Part shown: one piece after another, positions 38,001 through 38,275 of the stretch
Layout of the letters: every line of letters begins with the position of its first letter
Position numbering within the stretch: position 1 is the first letter of the stretch
From: Thermoplasmata archaeon
GTDB taxonomy: Archaea > Thermoplasmatota > Thermoplasmata > Lutacidiplasmatales > UBA184
DNA length: 38,275 nt
Direction of reading: 5' to 3'
NCBI GenBank assembly: GCA_021790425.1
Contig: JAJYEA010000018.1
Span: 1-38,275, forward strand
Program-made: the position numbers and the translations under genes
The notes under the pieces: generated by a model
What the model was told of the DNA's origin: nothing
The model's input: the letters and a program-made list of their open reading frames with translations, nothing else
Database searches by the model: none

Positions 38001-38275
38001 CTAGGCCTCGGCCTTCTCGGCGGCCTGCTCCATCTTGTGCTTCACCGTCTTCAGCATGGAGAAACTGTCCCTCTCCATCTCGTCGAACCGGAACTTGATG
38101 TACCGCGCGGTCTCCGAGAGCCGGGGGATGAGCACGTTCTCGATCGCGCTCGCCCGCCGCTTCGTCTTCTCGATCTCCTTGAGGAGCCGCCGCATGGCGT
38201 TCTCCTTCTCGGCGACGACCAGGACGAGCTTGTAGCACTCCTGGAAGTTGCGGAGCGACTCGTTCACGCTCGTCG
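38001..38275 (-). CDS. atpD: A-type ATP synthase subunit D, C-terminal part (cut by window edge)
   Basis: The visible part ends the protein: LVVAEKENAMRRLLKEIEKT, then RRASAIENVLIPRLSETARY and IKFRFDEMERDSFSMLKTVK. This is the C-terminal helix of the central-stalk subunit D (the family pattern is RRVNALE, IP, ETI-YI, EMERE). The frame remains open to the right edge, so the 5' end is outside. In transcription order the genes run D, H, I, whereas many archaeal operons are given as H-I-K-E-C-F-A-B-D. Confidence 0.9.
   Translation of the reverse strand, partial: TSVNESLRNFQECYKLVLVVAEKENAMRRLLKEIEKTKRRASAIENVLIPRLSETARYIKFRFDEMERDSFSMLKTVKHKMEQAAEKAEA

Overview
The window is a gene-dense stretch of a high-GC (roughly two-thirds G+C by eye) archaeal chromosome. 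The archaeal signature is unambiguous: Sec61-gamma-type SecE, Spt5, ribosomal protein S6e, aIF2-gamma, RNase P protein Pop5/Rnp2, the 18S-type rRNA modification enzyme Tsr3, archaeal MptE, two-gene glycine decarboxylase P protein, an A-type (V/A) ATPase, a GGAD prepilin peptidase and TATA-box promoters about 27-35 bp upstream of many start codons. Gene content and high GC would fit a terrestrial member of the Thermoplasmatota, but that placement is inference and was not tested.

Layout, left to right. 1-3464: two exported proteins on the minus strand, a secreted phosphoesterase with C-terminal PKD-like repeats that runs off the left edge, and a membrane-anchored beta-propeller. 3534-6424: a helical small protein and a GT-C type membrane glycosyltransferase on plus, ending in a 71-bp tail-to-tail overlap with mptE. 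6496-9593: a plus-strand information-processing operon, ftsZ - secE - spt5 - rpl11 - unknown 99-aa gene. 9594-11487: a structured non-coding stretch and two small unrecognised membrane proteins of lower GC. 11488-13360: MscS channel and prepilin peptidase (minus). 13427-15045: rps6e - aIF2-gamma (plus). 15053-17862: a two-gene flavoprotein dehydrogenase (minus), divergent from thioredoxin (17918-18250). 18267-23144: purH, a large pilin-like glycoprotein, rnp2 and a second ftsZ (minus). 23238-24152: a PPP-family phosphatase (plus), overlapping tsr3 tail to tail. 24088-28190: tsr3, class I aldolase, DUF35, thiolase, a 91-aa unknown gene and a minimal ThiI-like enzyme (minus). 28289-35471: polytopic membrane protein, gcvPA-gcvPB, two further membrane proteins, a double winged-helix regulator and an exported zinc-ribbon protein (plus). 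35534-38275: A-type ATPase subunits I, H and D (minus, D cut by the edge).

Themes: translation, transcription, secretion and division genes sit together (ftsZ-secE-spt5-rpl11; rps6e-aIF2-gamma; ftsZ-rnp2). A cell-surface theme runs through the window (two exported enzymes or propellers, a GT-C enzyme, a pilin-like glycoprotein, a prepilin peptidase). Amino-acid and one-carbon metabolism is represented by the HcnAB/SoxB-like dehydrogenase, GcvP and PurH. Several divergent gene pairs appear to share one AT-rich core promoter box, and first genes of transcripts look leaderless while some internal genes carry Shine-Dalgarno sequences. The points most worth a second look are the Spt5 N-terminal extension, the paired FtsZ paralogues, the hairpin that would hide the rnp2 ribosome-binding site, the fused ferredoxin-flavoprotein-BFD subunit, the THUMP-less ThiI and the structured intergenic region at 9630-9760. 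No CRISPR array, rRNA, tRNA or insertion sequence was seen.
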